DNA from: an uncultured Lachnospiraceae bacterium
GTDB taxonomy: Bacteria > Bacillota > Clostridia > Lachnospirales > Lachnospiraceae
Reading direction: 5' to 3'
Assembly: GCA_945868435.1 (NCBI GenBank)
Contig: CAMBLG010000002.1
Coordinates: forward strand, 62,001 to 126,000
DNA length: 64,000 nt
The notes under the pieces were generated by a model. That model had not been told where the DNA came from, did no database searches, and saw only the letters and a list, made by a program, of their open reading frames with translations. Of the stretch, positions 56,036 through 64,000 are shown piece after piece. A program made the position numbers and the translations under genes. The first letter of the stretch is position 1. Every line of letters begins with the position of its first letter.

Positions 56036-57022
56036 ATGGCACTTACCAATGCACAATATGACGAGATTATGCGCAGCTATGACGCACGACAATTAAACAA
56101 CCGACGTGCTACAGATGCGCGCCGCCAATCTGTATATGCAGAGATCCCCCGCCTCAGGGAGATCGACGAAGCAGTTGCTTCCTGCTCCGTTCGCAGGGCC
56201 AGACTCCTTCTGGATGGCGATTCCGATGCGCTTTCTTCTTTAAGGGACGAGCTTGCCACTCTGGGGTTTGAACGTGAACAGCTCCTTTGGGGTCACGGAT
56301 ATCCGAAGAATTATCTGGATCCCATCTACACCTGTCCGGACTGTAAGGACACCGGCTATATCGACGGCAGTAAATGCCACTGTTTCAAGCAGGCCATTAT
56401 CAACACCATCTATGCCCAGTCCAACATACAATCCGTTTTAGAGAGGGAGAGCTTTGACGCTTTTTCCTACGAGTACTATTCGGACCAGGATATCAATCCG
56501 ACCACCGGCCTCTCCGCTTTGGCAACAGTTCAGAATGCGGTAAAGGAGTGCCACAATTTTATTGACCATTTTGATGAAAAGCCAAAAAATCTGCTTTTTT
56601 ACGGCGATACCGGCGTAGGCAAGACCTTTCTGTCGAATTGTGTCGCCAAGGAAATCCTCGATCAGGGACGTTCCGTAATCTACTTTACAGCTTTTCAATT
56701 ATTTGATATATTAAGCAAAGGCGTATTCGAAAAGGACGCTGATGCTATCGCTGCCAATCAGAATATTTTCGACAGCGATCTTCTGGTAATTGATGATTTG
56801 GGAACGGAGATGTCCAACACCTTTACGGTGTCCCAGCTCTTTCTCTGTGTGAATGAGCGTATTCTCCGCGGTAAATCCACCATCATCTCTACAAATTTAA
56901 GCATCGGTCAGTTGACAGAGCGTTATTCTGAGCGGACCTTCTCCAGAATTATGGACAACTACTCGCTCATCAAGCTCTTCACGAATGACATCCGCTTGCA
57001 AAAGCGGCAAAGATACATTTAA
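56036..57022 (+). CDS. DnaI/DnaC-like helicase-loader ATPase
   Basis: A 328-residue protein: helical N-terminus, a zinc-type CPDCKDTGYIDGSKCHC near residues 100-117, and an AAA+ core with Walker A FYGDTGVGKTFLSN near 190, Walker B LLVIDDLGTE and STNLSI. This is the Firmicutes DnaI plan. AGGAGATACTAT precedes the ATG. It follows the DnaD-like gene by 30 bases, so the two are probably one operon with prs. Confidence 0.88.
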   Translation: MALTNAQYDEIMRSYDARQLNNRRATDARRQSVYAEIPRLREIDEAVASCSVRRARLLLDGDSDALSSLRDELATLGFEREQLLWGHGYPKNYLDPIYTCPDCKDTGYIDGSKCHCFKQAIINTIYAQSNIQSVLERESFDAFSYEYYSDQDINPTTGLSALATVQNAVKECHNFIDHFDEKPKNLLFYGDTGVGKTFLSNCVAKEILDQGRSVIYFTAFQLFDILSKGVFEKDADAIAANQNIFDSDLLVIDDLGTEMSNTFTVSQLFLCVNERILRGKSTIISTNLSIGQLTERYSERTFSRIMDNYSLIKLFTNDIRLQKRQRYI

Positions 57023-57040
57023 TTAACGGAGGACAATCTA

Positions 57041-58228
57041 ATGCCAAACGATGAAAGAATCCTGGAAACTATCCCATGCGGTACACTCGGGTTGATCCCG
57101 ACGGCCAGCTGCACAGAGCTCGGTCGCAAGGTCAATGATTATCTTGCTACCTGGAGAGAGCACCGTGAGCACGAGCATCAGGACGATGTTGCTTTTAAGG
57201 ACTATGCCAGAGAAAGCTATATTATTGAGCCGTATATTCCGAGATTCGGTTCCGGAGAAGCCAAATGTGTGATCAATCAGTCTGTAAGAGGTTACGACCT
57301 GTTCATTATGGTTGATGTAACAAACTACAGCCTGACCTACTCCCTTTGCGGACAGACCAATCATATGTCTCCGGATGATCACTTTGCAGATCTGAAGCGT
57401 GTCATCGCAGCTGTCGGCGGCAAAGCAAGAAGAATTACTGTGATTCTTCCATTTCTGTATGAAAGCCGTCAGCACAGAAGAACCGCAAGAGAGTCTCTGG
57501 ATTGCCCACTGGCTCTTCAGGAGCTCTACAACATGGGCATTGACAACATCATTACGTTTGACGCACATGATCCTCGCGTTGTGAACGCCATTCCTCTGAA
57601 CGGCTTCGAGAACGTCATGCCTTCTTACCAGTTCATCAAAGGCATTCTGAAGAATGTAAAGGATCTGACCATCGATGCCGATCACTTGATGATCATCAGC
57701 CCGGATGAGGGTGCAACCAACCGTGCCATCTATCTGGCTAACGTTCTCGGTGTGGACATGGGTATGTTCTACAAGAGACGTGATTACAGCAAGATCGTAG
57801 ACGGCCGCAACCCAATCGTTGCCCATGAGTTCCTGGGCTCCAATGTGGAGGGCAAGGATGTGTTTATCATCGACGATATGATCTCCTCCGGCGAGAGCAT
57901 GATTGATACCGCACGAGAGTTAAAGAAGCGCAAGGCGAACCGCATTTTCGTGGTATCTACCTTCGGTCTGTTTACCAACGGACTCGCTGCTTTTGACAAA
58001 GCCTATGAAGAGGGTCTGATCTACCGCGTGGTTACTACAAACCTGATCTATCAGACACCGGAGCTTCTCTCCCGCGAGTACTACATCAGCTGCGATATGA
58101 GCAAGTACATTGCGTATATTATCGACACCTTAAACCACGATTGTTCAATCAGCGATCTGCTCAGTCCTTATGACCGCATTAAGAACTATGTGAAGAAGTA
58201 TAACGAGGAGCAGAAGGCAAACCGATAA
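57041..58228 (+). CDS. prs: Ribose-phosphate pyrophosphokinase (long form)
   Basis: Makes PRPP from ribose 5-phosphate and ATP. The PRPP-binding loop DVFIIDDMISSGESMIDTAR is near residues 271-290, and FDAHDPRV and SPDEGATNRA are also seen. At 395 residues it is about 75 longer than the classical enzyme, with an N-terminal extension rich in H and E. GGAGGACAATCTA precedes the ATG. Confidence 0.9.
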   Translation: MPNDERILETIPCGTLGLIPTASCTELGRKVNDYLATWREHREHEHQDDVAFKDYARESYIIEPYIPRFGSGEAKCVINQSVRGYDLFIMVDVTNYSLTYSLCGQTNHMSPDDHFADLKRVIAAVGGKARRITVILPFLYESRQHRRTARESLDCPLALQELYNMGIDNIITFDAHDPRVVNAIPLNGFENVMPSYQFIKGILKNVKDLTIDADHLMIISPDEGATNRAIYLANVLGVDMGMFYKRRDYSKIVDGRNPIVAHEFLGSNVEGKDVFIIDDMISSGESMIDTARELKKRKANRIFVVSTFGLFTNGLAAFDKAYEEGLIYRVVTTNLIYQTPELLSREYYISCDMSKYIAYIIDTLNHDCSISDLLSPYDRIKNYVKKYNEEQKANR

Positions 58229-58290
58229 AAAGCAGTTAACAGGCTGTTTCACACATATACGCAAATATCAGAAAACATTGCTATGTATAT

Positions 58291-58335
58291 AACAAAGGCG
58301 ATACCCCATATAAATCATGGAGCATCGCCTTTGTT
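58291..58335. terminator. Terminator between prs and the HD hydrolase gene
   Basis: AACAAAGGCGAT pairs with ATCGCCTTTGTT, a 12-bp stem between convergent genes. Either strand could use it. Confidence 0.7.
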
Positions 58336-58396
58336 AATGTTTACGTAAGACCCAATTCATCCGAATATGTTAGTTCCAACATAGTACTCATATTTC

Positions 58397-59002
58397 TCAT
58401 TCATTTGATACGTCGTCGCGAATTCGCCCTGCTTTCACATTGGGCTCAATCATATGCTCTCTCGCATATTCCCACAGTTCCCGTGAGCCTTCCGCAGTAT
58501 GTGCATTTCGTCCCAACACCTGACTCAGCTTCACCCCGTGTTCAAGCCAGGATTTGCCTTCTGTAGCCGCGTTAAGCATCAGAGGCTGTAAACAGTCCAT
58601 GGTGCGGGCAAACTTGGCTTCTGGCGTCTTCTGGGCCTCGAATTCGAGCCACAGTTCATGAAGCTTTCTGCCCTGATCTTCCGGCAGAAGACCGTAGATC
58701 CTTTCTGCAGCCTTTGCCTCTCGGATTGCCTGGGTCTTCTTCCCCTCCTCATCGTAAGCGTAAGTGTCTCCCGCATCGATCTCGACGAGGTCATGAATCA
58801 GAAGCATGGTAATCGTCTTTAATACGTCAATCTCCTCATTGGCGTATTCACTCAGCAATATGGTCATGATTGCCATATGCCAGGCATGCTCCGCATCGTT
58901 CTCCTTGCGCTCGCCATTGGCCAGATAGGTCTGTCGTCCAATGAGCTTTTCCTTATCAATTTCCCGCAGGAAGTCGAACTGCTTGTCTAATCGCTCTGCC
59001 AT
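58397..59002 (-). CDS. HD-domain hydrolase, YfbR-like
   Basis: A 201-residue HD-superfamily protein. The metal motif is visible as NDAEHAWHMA (H), LLIHDLVEIDAGDTY (HD) and a late D. It resembles YfbR-type 5'-deoxynucleotidases; the substrate is not set. AAAGGGGCAATC precedes the ATG at 59002. Confidence 0.82.
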   Translation of the reverse strand: MAERLDKQFDFLREIDKEKLIGRQTYLANGERKENDAEHAWHMAIMTILLSEYANEEIDVLKTITMLLIHDLVEIDAGDTYAYDEEGKKTQAIREAKAAERIYGLLPEDQGRKLHELWLEFEAQKTPEAKFARTMDCLQPLMLNAATEGKSWLEHGVKLSQVLGRNAHTAEGSRELWEYAREHMIEPNVKAGRIRDDVSNE

Positions 59003-59028
59003 GATTGCCCCTTTCTCTTGGTACACAA

Positions 59029-59481
59029 CTATTTCTCCAACTCCTCAATAATGGAAGTACAATGTGGGCAACGTGTCGCCTTGATATCAATCTCGCTGAT
59101 ACAGTAGGGACATTTCTTGGTTGTAGGTGCCGCCTCTTCCTCTTCTTCTTTCTTCAAGGAATTCAGTTTCTCAGTAAGCTTGTTAATTCCTTTTAACAAC
59201 AGAAAAATCACAAGCGCCGTAATCAGAAAATTGATGACTGCCGTGATAAAATTGCCGTAGGTCAATAGTGGTGCGTTTTCTCCGCTTCCCAGCTTCACGG
59301 TCAGATACGAGAAATCCGTACCTCCAAATATGGCGAGAATGGGTGTAAGGATGTCTGCATTCAAGGATGTCACGATAGCTGTGAACGCCCCACCGACAAT
59401 GACACCGACTGCCATATCCATCACGTTTCCGCGCAGGATAAACTTCTTAAACTCTTCTAAAAATTTGCTTTTCTTCTTCAT
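59029..59481 (-). CDS. mscL: Large-conductance mechanosensitive channel with C-terminal zinc ribbon
   Basis: Residues 1-110 are MscL: FKKFILRGNVMDMAVGVIVGGAF as the first transmembrane segment, the periplasmic loop, and a second span with FLITALVIFLLL. An acidic linker (KKEEEEEAAPTT) joins a zinc ribbon with cysteines at 124, 127, 138 and 141 (CPYC ... CPHC). MscL opens under membrane tension in hypo-osmotic shock. The ribbon replaces the usual helical bundle end. Confidence 0.9.
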   Translation of the reverse strand: MKKKSKFLEEFKKFILRGNVMDMAVGVIVGGAFTAIVTSLNADILTPILAIFGGTDFSYLTVKLGSGENAPLLTYGNFITAVINFLITALVIFLLLKGINKLTEKLNSLKKEEEEEAAPTTKKCPYCISEIDIKATRCPHCTSIIEELEK

Positions 59482-59495
59482 GTTTTTCCACCTTT

Positions 59496-61190
59496 CTATC
59501 CAATCAGTACACGTTTCCCTTCAAAAGCAAAACCATATTTTCTAATATGCTCCGCCGCTATCCCTCTGGCAAGCAATGCGGCGTCATATTGCTTTTCCTC
59601 TATCTGCGCATGCGCTGCACGGACAGTATCCTCCAATGTCCCCTCTTCGTTCAAATCATGCACTTTAAATTCCAAAATAAAGGCATCGTCCTTTGCCACA
59701 TCCTTCGGCTCGATCATCACATCATATCTGCCAAACCCGCTCTCGCCATTTGACGTGACCATGTACCGCCCCGCAAGCTCCACCAACAAACCAAGTACAA
59801 ACCCATGATAAAAACGCTCCGGTTCCTGCTTCGATGGATTTTTTCCGGTATCAAAGCAGCTAAACGTCTTCAACGCCACCTGATTCATGTAAGCGTTCAT
59901 TTCCTTAAGATTTCCGGCAAGCAGCGCCTTTACAAAACCATTGTAGTCGGATTCCGCATCTGAAAACCAATCACTCACCATCCCCCGAAACATTAGATTA
60001 ATCTCCTGATTTGTAATCGCCAGTTCATATCTCGGCTGTATTCCCACCGGAACGTCCTGATAGCTTTCGCGCGAAACCACCTTGAGATAGCCACTTGACA
60101 GCAACAGGCTCCATATCGCCTTCTCACTTCCGTTCAGTCGGTCAAACACGATCTGCTCATCAATTACCGATCGAATGTGTTGTCCCCTGAGTAGACACTC
60201 AAACTGTTTCTTGATATCACCATTTCCCTCCTGCAGCAGTTTGCTGATCAGACTGTTACTGCTGGTATTTGCCCAATAGGGGGCAATCTCTCCCGTATCC
60301 AGAAAATTCAAAATCGACCACGGATTATAAATATCTCTGTGCTTTCCGAAGATAAAGCCGTCATACCAACTCTTAATCTCCTCCTTGCGGTCATGATACC
60401 CATACTCCTCCAAGGCGGCAAACACCTCTTCCTCTGTAAATCCAAACGCCACTGCATATTCATCGGAGGTGGTTGTAACAACCTTGAGATTATTCAAATC
60501 GGAAAATATGGATTCCTTACTAATCCTTGTAATTCCGGTCATCACAGCACGCTCCAGGTACGGGTTAGTCTTAAATGTAGAGTTAAACAGGCTCCTTGTA
60601 AAAACCGCCAGTTTCTCCCAATAACCATATACATACGCTTCTTCCATGGGTGTGTCATATTCGTCTAAAAGGATAATAACCTTTTTACCATAATAGCGAT
60701 ACAAAAAATCCGACAACTGATACAGCGCCAATGGAGCATCCTCTTCGCTCATCCCAGCCCTCATTCGGTCAAAATAATCCTTTTCTGCCTCTGAAAGATA
60801 GTTACTCTCACGCAAAAAGGCGTATTTCTCATACTGCTTCATCAAAAGCTGGCGAATCCGGTAGCTGGTTGTTTTAAAGTCCGTCTCCTTCACATTGGCA
60901 AAGGAAAGAAAGATCACCGGGTACGTTCCCTGCAAAACGCGGTATTTCTCATCCTCCCAGATAGATAGTCCCTCAAACAATTCCCCGCGCCCCGCATACT
61001 CCACAGAAAAGAACGCTTCCAGCATACTCATATTCAGTGTTTTTCCAAACCGCCGCGGTCTGGTGATGAGTGTCACGCTGTCTCCGCTTTCCAGCCACTC
61101 CCGAATAAAATCTGTTTTATCAATATAAAAATAACCATCTTGAATCAGCTTCTCAAAATTCTGTATTCCGATTGCAACTGTTTTGCCCAT
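59496..61190 (-). CDS. AAA-ATPase-like protein with a PD-(D/E)XK nuclease-like domain
   Basis: A 564-residue protein of a lineage-expanded family. The N-terminus has FYIDKTDFIREWLE and a P-loop-like TRPRRFGKT (residues 43-51), then VIILLDEYDTPMEEAYVYGY. The C-terminus resembles a restriction-endonuclease fold (VMIEPKDVAKDDAFILEFKV, DAALLARGI). Role unknown; paralogues are often many per genome. Its DNA is more AT-rich than neighbouring genes. A possible link to mobile DNA is only inference. Confidence 0.75.
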   Translation of the reverse strand: MGKTVAIGIQNFEKLIQDGYFYIDKTDFIREWLESGDSVTLITRPRRFGKTLNMSMLEAFFSVEYAGRGELFEGLSIWEDEKYRVLQGTYPVIFLSFANVKETDFKTTSYRIRQLLMKQYEKYAFLRESNYLSEAEKDYFDRMRAGMSEEDAPLALYQLSDFLYRYYGKKVIILLDEYDTPMEEAYVYGYWEKLAVFTRSLFNSTFKTNPYLERAVMTGITRISKESIFSDLNNLKVVTTTSDEYAVAFGFTEEEVFAALEEYGYHDRKEEIKSWYDGFIFGKHRDIYNPWSILNFLDTGEIAPYWANTSSNSLISKLLQEGNGDIKKQFECLLRGQHIRSVIDEQIVFDRLNGSEKAIWSLLLSSGYLKVVSRESYQDVPVGIQPRYELAITNQEINLMFRGMVSDWFSDAESDYNGFVKALLAGNLKEMNAYMNQVALKTFSCFDTGKNPSKQEPERFYHGFVLGLLVELAGRYMVTSNGESGFGRYDVMIEPKDVAKDDAFILEFKVHDLNEEGTLEDTVRAAHAQIEEKQYDAALLARGIAAEHIRKYGFAFEGKRVLIG

Positions 61191-61300
61191 AAAACGCCTC
61201 CACTGCGCAAAAATCCGTCATACCAATGAATTAACATTAGTATAGCGGATTCTTAATCAAATTACAATTCGCAATATAACTTTACATTTACTGTTTGGAC

Positions 61301-61336
61301 AAAAAAGCTGCCAGACCGATATGTCTGACAGCTTTT
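61301..61336 (-). terminator. Terminator after rplQ
   Basis: On the minus strand AAAAGCTGTCAGAC pairs with GTCTGGCAGCTTTTTT, ending the rpsK-rpsD-rpoA-rplQ transcript. Confidence 0.9.
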
Positions 61337-61352
61337 GCTGCATCGTGATAAA

Positions 61353-61877
61353 TTATACAAGCTCCAGAAGAACCTCAAGAGCGCCGTCACCCTTACGCTG
61401 ACCAATCTTAACGATTCTTGTGTAACCACCGTTACGGTCTACGTACTTAGGAGCGATCTCATCGAATAACTTAGCAACCAGATCAACTTCCTTTGTGCCC
61501 TTCTTGGTTCCGTCTGTAGTCTTTACAGAGTAGAGAACCTTGAGCATCTCTCTTCTTGCATGAAGACGGGAAGGAAGATCCTTCTTGATTGTCTTCTCAA
61601 CTTCGTCGTATACGGTAACCTTCTTACCATCAACAACTTCCTTTACTCTCTTGCCGTCCTTGTCCTTGCGGGCAACCTTAGCAGTAACAGTAACCTCTTC
61701 GAAGTTGTCTTTCTCTCTTACAGCCATTGCAATGAGACCTTCTGCAATCTTCTTAACTTCCTTTGCCTTAGCCTCAGTTGTAACGATCTTGCCGTTTGCG
61801 ATGAGAGCTGTTACCTGACCTCTTAATAATGCCTTTCTCTGGCTAGAGGTTCTGCTTAACTTACGATACTTTGCCAT
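61353..61877 (-). CDS. rplQ: 50S ribosomal protein L17
   Basis: [20 protein letters not shown] is the L17 start, and the end is [18 protein letters not shown]. At 174 residues it is longer than the usual ~120, because a lysine-rich segment ([19 protein letters not shown]) is inserted in the middle. GGAGGAAAAAACA precedes the ATG at 61877. Confidence 0.95.
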   Translation of the reverse strand: MAKYRKLSRTSSQRKALLRGQVTALIANGKIVTTEAKAKEVKKIAEGLIAMAVREKDNFEEVTVTAKVARKDKDGKRVKEVVDGKKVTVYDEVEKTIKKDLPSRLHARREMLKVLYSVKTTDGTKKGTKEVDLVAKLFDEIAPKYVDRNGGYTRIVKIGQRKGDGALEVLLELV

Positions 61878-61895
61878 TGTTTTTTCCTCCATTTG

Positions 61896-62079
61896 TGGGG
61901 TATCCTGCCATACTCTTTGGATTTACTGGCCGAACCCATTTTTCATTCCACTTCATGTTCTCTGACGCTGTCACACTCATCGGGTTTACTGACACCGCCA
62001 CCAAGGAGCAAATCACATTTGCGTATGCCTTCGGCATAGCGATTTGCGTAGGCAATGATTCCACTACGTGAAATCATTA
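61896..62079 (-). other. 184-bp spacer between rpoA and rplQ with two small hairpins
   Basis: Longer than is usual between these genes. It contains ATGCCTTCGGCAT and an imperfect palindrome AATGATTcCACTACGTGaAATCATT. A 67-codon frame beginning with GTG overlaps the rplQ start but lacks a ribosome site. I see no gene that can be supported. Confidence 0.4.
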
Positions 62080-63039
62080 CTATTCCTCTCCCTGATTTAA
62101 CTGTAATCCCAATTCCTTAAGCTTTGCTAACACTTCTTCCAAAGACTTACGTCCCAGATTACGAACCTTCATCATATCCTCAGGAGTACGGTTGATCAAC
62201 TCAGCAACTGTGTTGATTCCAGCTCTCTTCAGACAGTTATATGAACGAACAGACAGCTCAAGTTCATCGATATTCATCTCAAGAACCTTCTCCTGTGCAT
62301 CGTTCTCCTTCTCAACCATAACCTCAGCCTGCTGAGCGGCATCGGACAGATCAATAAACAGATTCAAGTGCTCGCTAAGCACCTTGGCAGCAAGGCTGAC
62401 AGCCTCGTCTGGCTCTAAGGTTCCATTGGTATATACATCCAATGTAAGCTTATCGAAATCGGTAACCTGGCCGACACGAGTATTCTCTACGGTCAGATTT
62501 ACACGATCGACTGGAGTGTAGATGGAATCAACAGCGATCACACCGATTGGTGTGTCGTCAGACTTGTTCTTGTCTGCGCTGATATATCCTCTACCCTTCG
62601 TGATAGTGAGCTCCATATATAACTTGCAATCAGCACCGCCGTTCAGGTGTGCGATTACGAGTTCCGGATTCATAATCTCGATATCCGAATCAACCTGGAT
62701 ATCTGCAGCTGTAACAACGCCTTCACCTTCGAATTCAATGTAAGCAACTTTTGGTTCATTTGTAGAACTGTTGTTACGGATTGCAAGATTCTTGATGTTC
62801 ATGATAATCTCAGTCACATCTTCCTTAACTCCCGGAATGGAACTGAACTCATGCAGAACACCGTCAATCTTAACCTGACTAACAGCTGCTCCCGGAAGAG
62901 AAGAAAGCATAATTCTTCTCAGGGAGTTACCAAGTGTTGTTCCGTATCCTCTCTCCAGAGGCTCTACAACAAACTTACCAAATGTTTTGTCTTCTGAAAT
63001 TTCAGCAATCTCAATTTTCGGTTTTTCAAAATCGAACAC
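62080..63039 (-). CDS. rpoA: DNA-directed RNA polymerase alpha subunit
   Basis: A 319-residue alpha subunit: N-terminal dimerisation domain ([20 protein letters not shown]) and C-terminal domain ([19 protein letters not shown]). It starts with GTG at 63039, with AAGGAGGGACTTTGTA before it. Order rpsK-rpsD-rpoA-rplQ is standard. Confidence 0.97.
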   Translation of the reverse strand: MFDFEKPKIEIAEISEDKTFGKFVVEPLERGYGTTLGNSLRRIMLSSLPGAAVSQVKIDGVLHEFSSIPGVKEDVTEIIMNIKNLAIRNNSSTNEPKVAYIEFEGEGVVTAADIQVDSDIEIMNPELVIAHLNGGADCKLYMELTITKGRGYISADKNKSDDTPIGVIAVDSIYTPVDRVNLTVENTRVGQVTDFDKLTLDVYTNGTLEPDEAVSLAAKVLSEHLNLFIDLSDAAQQAEVMVEKENDAQEKVLEMNIDELELSVRSYNCLKRAGINTVAELINRTPEDMMKVRNLGRKSLEEVLAKLKELGLQLNQGEE

Positions 63040-63086
63040 TACAAAGTCCCTCCTTCTCGGGTATTGTCTGGCATTATCTATTTCGT

Positions 63087-63158
63087 AACTATTCAGACCC
63101 CCTCCTCATACAAGCATGACGATTCTGATTATCTAATTCTAATGGGTTCTGAATAGTT
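63087..63158. mobile_element. 72-bp miniature inverted-repeat element between rpsD and rpoA
   Basis: Ends AACTATTCAGACCC and GGGTTCTGAATAGTT match the 21289-21480 element, and the inside keeps GCATGACGATTCTGATTATC. It is an internally deleted derivative. It lies in the untranslated gap of a ribosomal operon and would be transcribed, folding as a hairpin. Confidence 0.75.
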
Positions 63159-63172
63159 ACCTATTTCCTATT

Positions 63173-63766
63173 TTACTTAGAATATAACTCGACAATAAGC
63201 ATCTCGTTTACAGGAACATCGATCTGCTCACGTGAAGGTAACTCCTTAACGGTTCCCTGCAGCTTCTCTGCGTCAACATCTAACCACTCTGGAACAAGTC
63301 TTCCACCAGCAACCTCAACGATATCCTTCATGCGCTGGATGCTCTTCTTGCTCTCCTTAACTTCGATAACGTCACCAGCCTTTACCAGATAAGAAGGAAT
63401 GTTAACAACCTTACCGTTTACAGTAATAAACTTGTGATCTACGATCTGTCTTGCTTCCTTTCTTGTTCTTGCGAAACCAAGACGGAATACTACGTTATCA
63501 AGTCTTGACTCAAGCATAGTCATCAGGTTTGGACCGGTTAAGCCCTTCATTCTATCAGCCTTCTCATAATAATTACGGAAAGGCTTCTCAAGTACACCAT
63601 AGATGAACTTTGCCTTCTGCTTCTCACGAAGCTGAAGTCCGTACTCTGAAACCTTCTTGTTGGATCTTGTAAGGTTTCTCTTAGACTTCTTATCATATCC
63701 TAAATAGCTTGGCTCTAAACCAAGGGATCTACATCTTTTCAGTACAGGTACTTTACTAACTGCCAT
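63173..63766 (-). CDS. rpsD: 30S ribosomal protein S4
   Basis: A 197-residue S4 ([20 protein letters not shown] start; S4 RNA-binding domain [20 protein letters not shown] near residue 90). AGGAGGTATCGATTAAG precedes the ATG. Confidence 0.97.
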   Translation of the reverse strand: MAVSKVPVLKRCRSLGLEPSYLGYDKKSKRNLTRSNKKVSEYGLQLREKQKAKFIYGVLEKPFRNYYEKADRMKGLTGPNLMTMLESRLDNVVFRLGFARTRKEARQIVDHKFITVNGKVVNIPSYLVKAGDVIEVKESKKSIQRMKDIVEVAGGRLVPEWLDVDAEKLQGTVKELPSREQIDVPVNEMLIVELYSK

Positions 63767-63785
63767 CTTAATCGATACCTCCTAA

Positions 63786-64000
63786 TTAAACTCTTCTACG
63801 CTTTGGTGGACGGCATCCGTTGTGTGGAACCGGAGTCACGTCTCTGATGGAAGTAACCTCAAGACCGCAAGCGGAAAGGGCACGGATAGCTGCCTCTCTT
63901 CCTGAACCTGGTCCCTTTACGAATACGTCAACTGTCTTCAAACCATGAATTAAAGCTGCCTTTGTAGCAGTTTCTGCCGCCATCTGTGCAGCATATGGAG
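63786..64000 (-). CDS. rpsK: 30S ribosomal protein S11, C-terminal part
   Basis: About 71 residues of the C-terminus are visible ([20 protein letters not shown] to [12 protein letters not shown]), with [13 protein letters not shown]. The start lies past the right edge. It is followed by rpsD after 19 bases. Confidence 0.95.
   Translation of the reverse strand, partial: PYAAQMAAETATKAALIHGLKTVDVFVKGPGSGREAAIRALSACGLEVTSIRDVTPVPHNGCRPPKRRRV

Noticed and set aside
61861-62064. 67-codon frame between rpoA and rplQ
   Set aside because: GTG start without a ribosome site, overlaps the rplQ start, and no recognisable family.
1-64000. tRNA or rRNA genes
   Set aside because: I found no cloverleaf with a T-loop GTTCRA core and matching arms, and no rRNA-like stretches.

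Overview
The window looks like chromosome from an endospore-forming, fermentative Gram-positive anaerobe of the Clostridia, most like a Lachnospiraceae member. Support comes from SpoIIE, YabP, YabQ, a CotS-like protein and SpoVG, the pyruvate formate-lyase pair, the GlgC/GlgD pair, strong AGGAGG ribosome binding sites, and ZTP, TPP and SAM-I riboswitches. Most genes are on the minus strand. The species cannot be named from this sequence. Function calls come from reading protein motifs and gene order; no database search was run.

Layout. 0-5.3 kb: the Bacillus-like yabP-yabQ-divIC-spoIIE-tilS-hpt cluster with rqcP and hup. 5.5-13.9 kb: a proS, GGDEF-protein, cca, cotS-like, PEGA-lipoprotein block. 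14-17 kb: azlCD, a pseudouridine synthase and an ion transporter. 17.1-20.5 kb: pflB-pflA behind a ZTP riboswitch. 20.9-27.4 kb: a short MGMT-like gene and the TPP-riboswitch operon thiS-thiG-thiH-tenI-thiE-thiD-thiC. 27.7-31.7 kb: two peptidases and an MFS transporter.

31.7-37.2 kb is an AT-rich accessory stretch and the most unusual part. It has a lipoprotein gene and a decayed second copy of it, a frameshifted peptidoglycan hydrolase, and what looks like a self-contained peptide-signalling cassette. The cassette is a 635-residue regulator with two HTH-plus-helical-repeat halves. It converges on a 49-codon secreted-peptide gene so tightly that their stop codons overlap, and nearly identical palindromic operators lie upstream of both genes. 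Arrays of GGGTCT/AGACCC hairpins lie on either side (29.9-30.2 and 36.3-36.8 kb).

37.2-49.5 kb: a two-component system, metK with a SAM-I riboswitch, an HD-GYP protein, murA, aroK, a foldase-like lipoprotein, mfd and pth. 49.5-50.2 kb is a 640-bp foldback element. 50.2-58.2 kb: spoVG, glgD, glgC, then on the plus strand murC, a DnaD-like gene, a DnaI-like loader and prs. Four DnaA boxes sit between murC and the DnaD-like gene. 58.4-64 kb: an HD hydrolase, mscL with a zinc ribbon, an AAA/nuclease-like gene, and the ribosomal group rpsK-rpsD-rpoA-rplQ, which carries a 72-bp miniature inverted-repeat element.

Other repeats include a roughly 200-bp block present twice (20.6 and 27.5 kb) that reads as a small RNA with promoter and terminator, and a 192-bp element whose end supplies the thiC stop codon.
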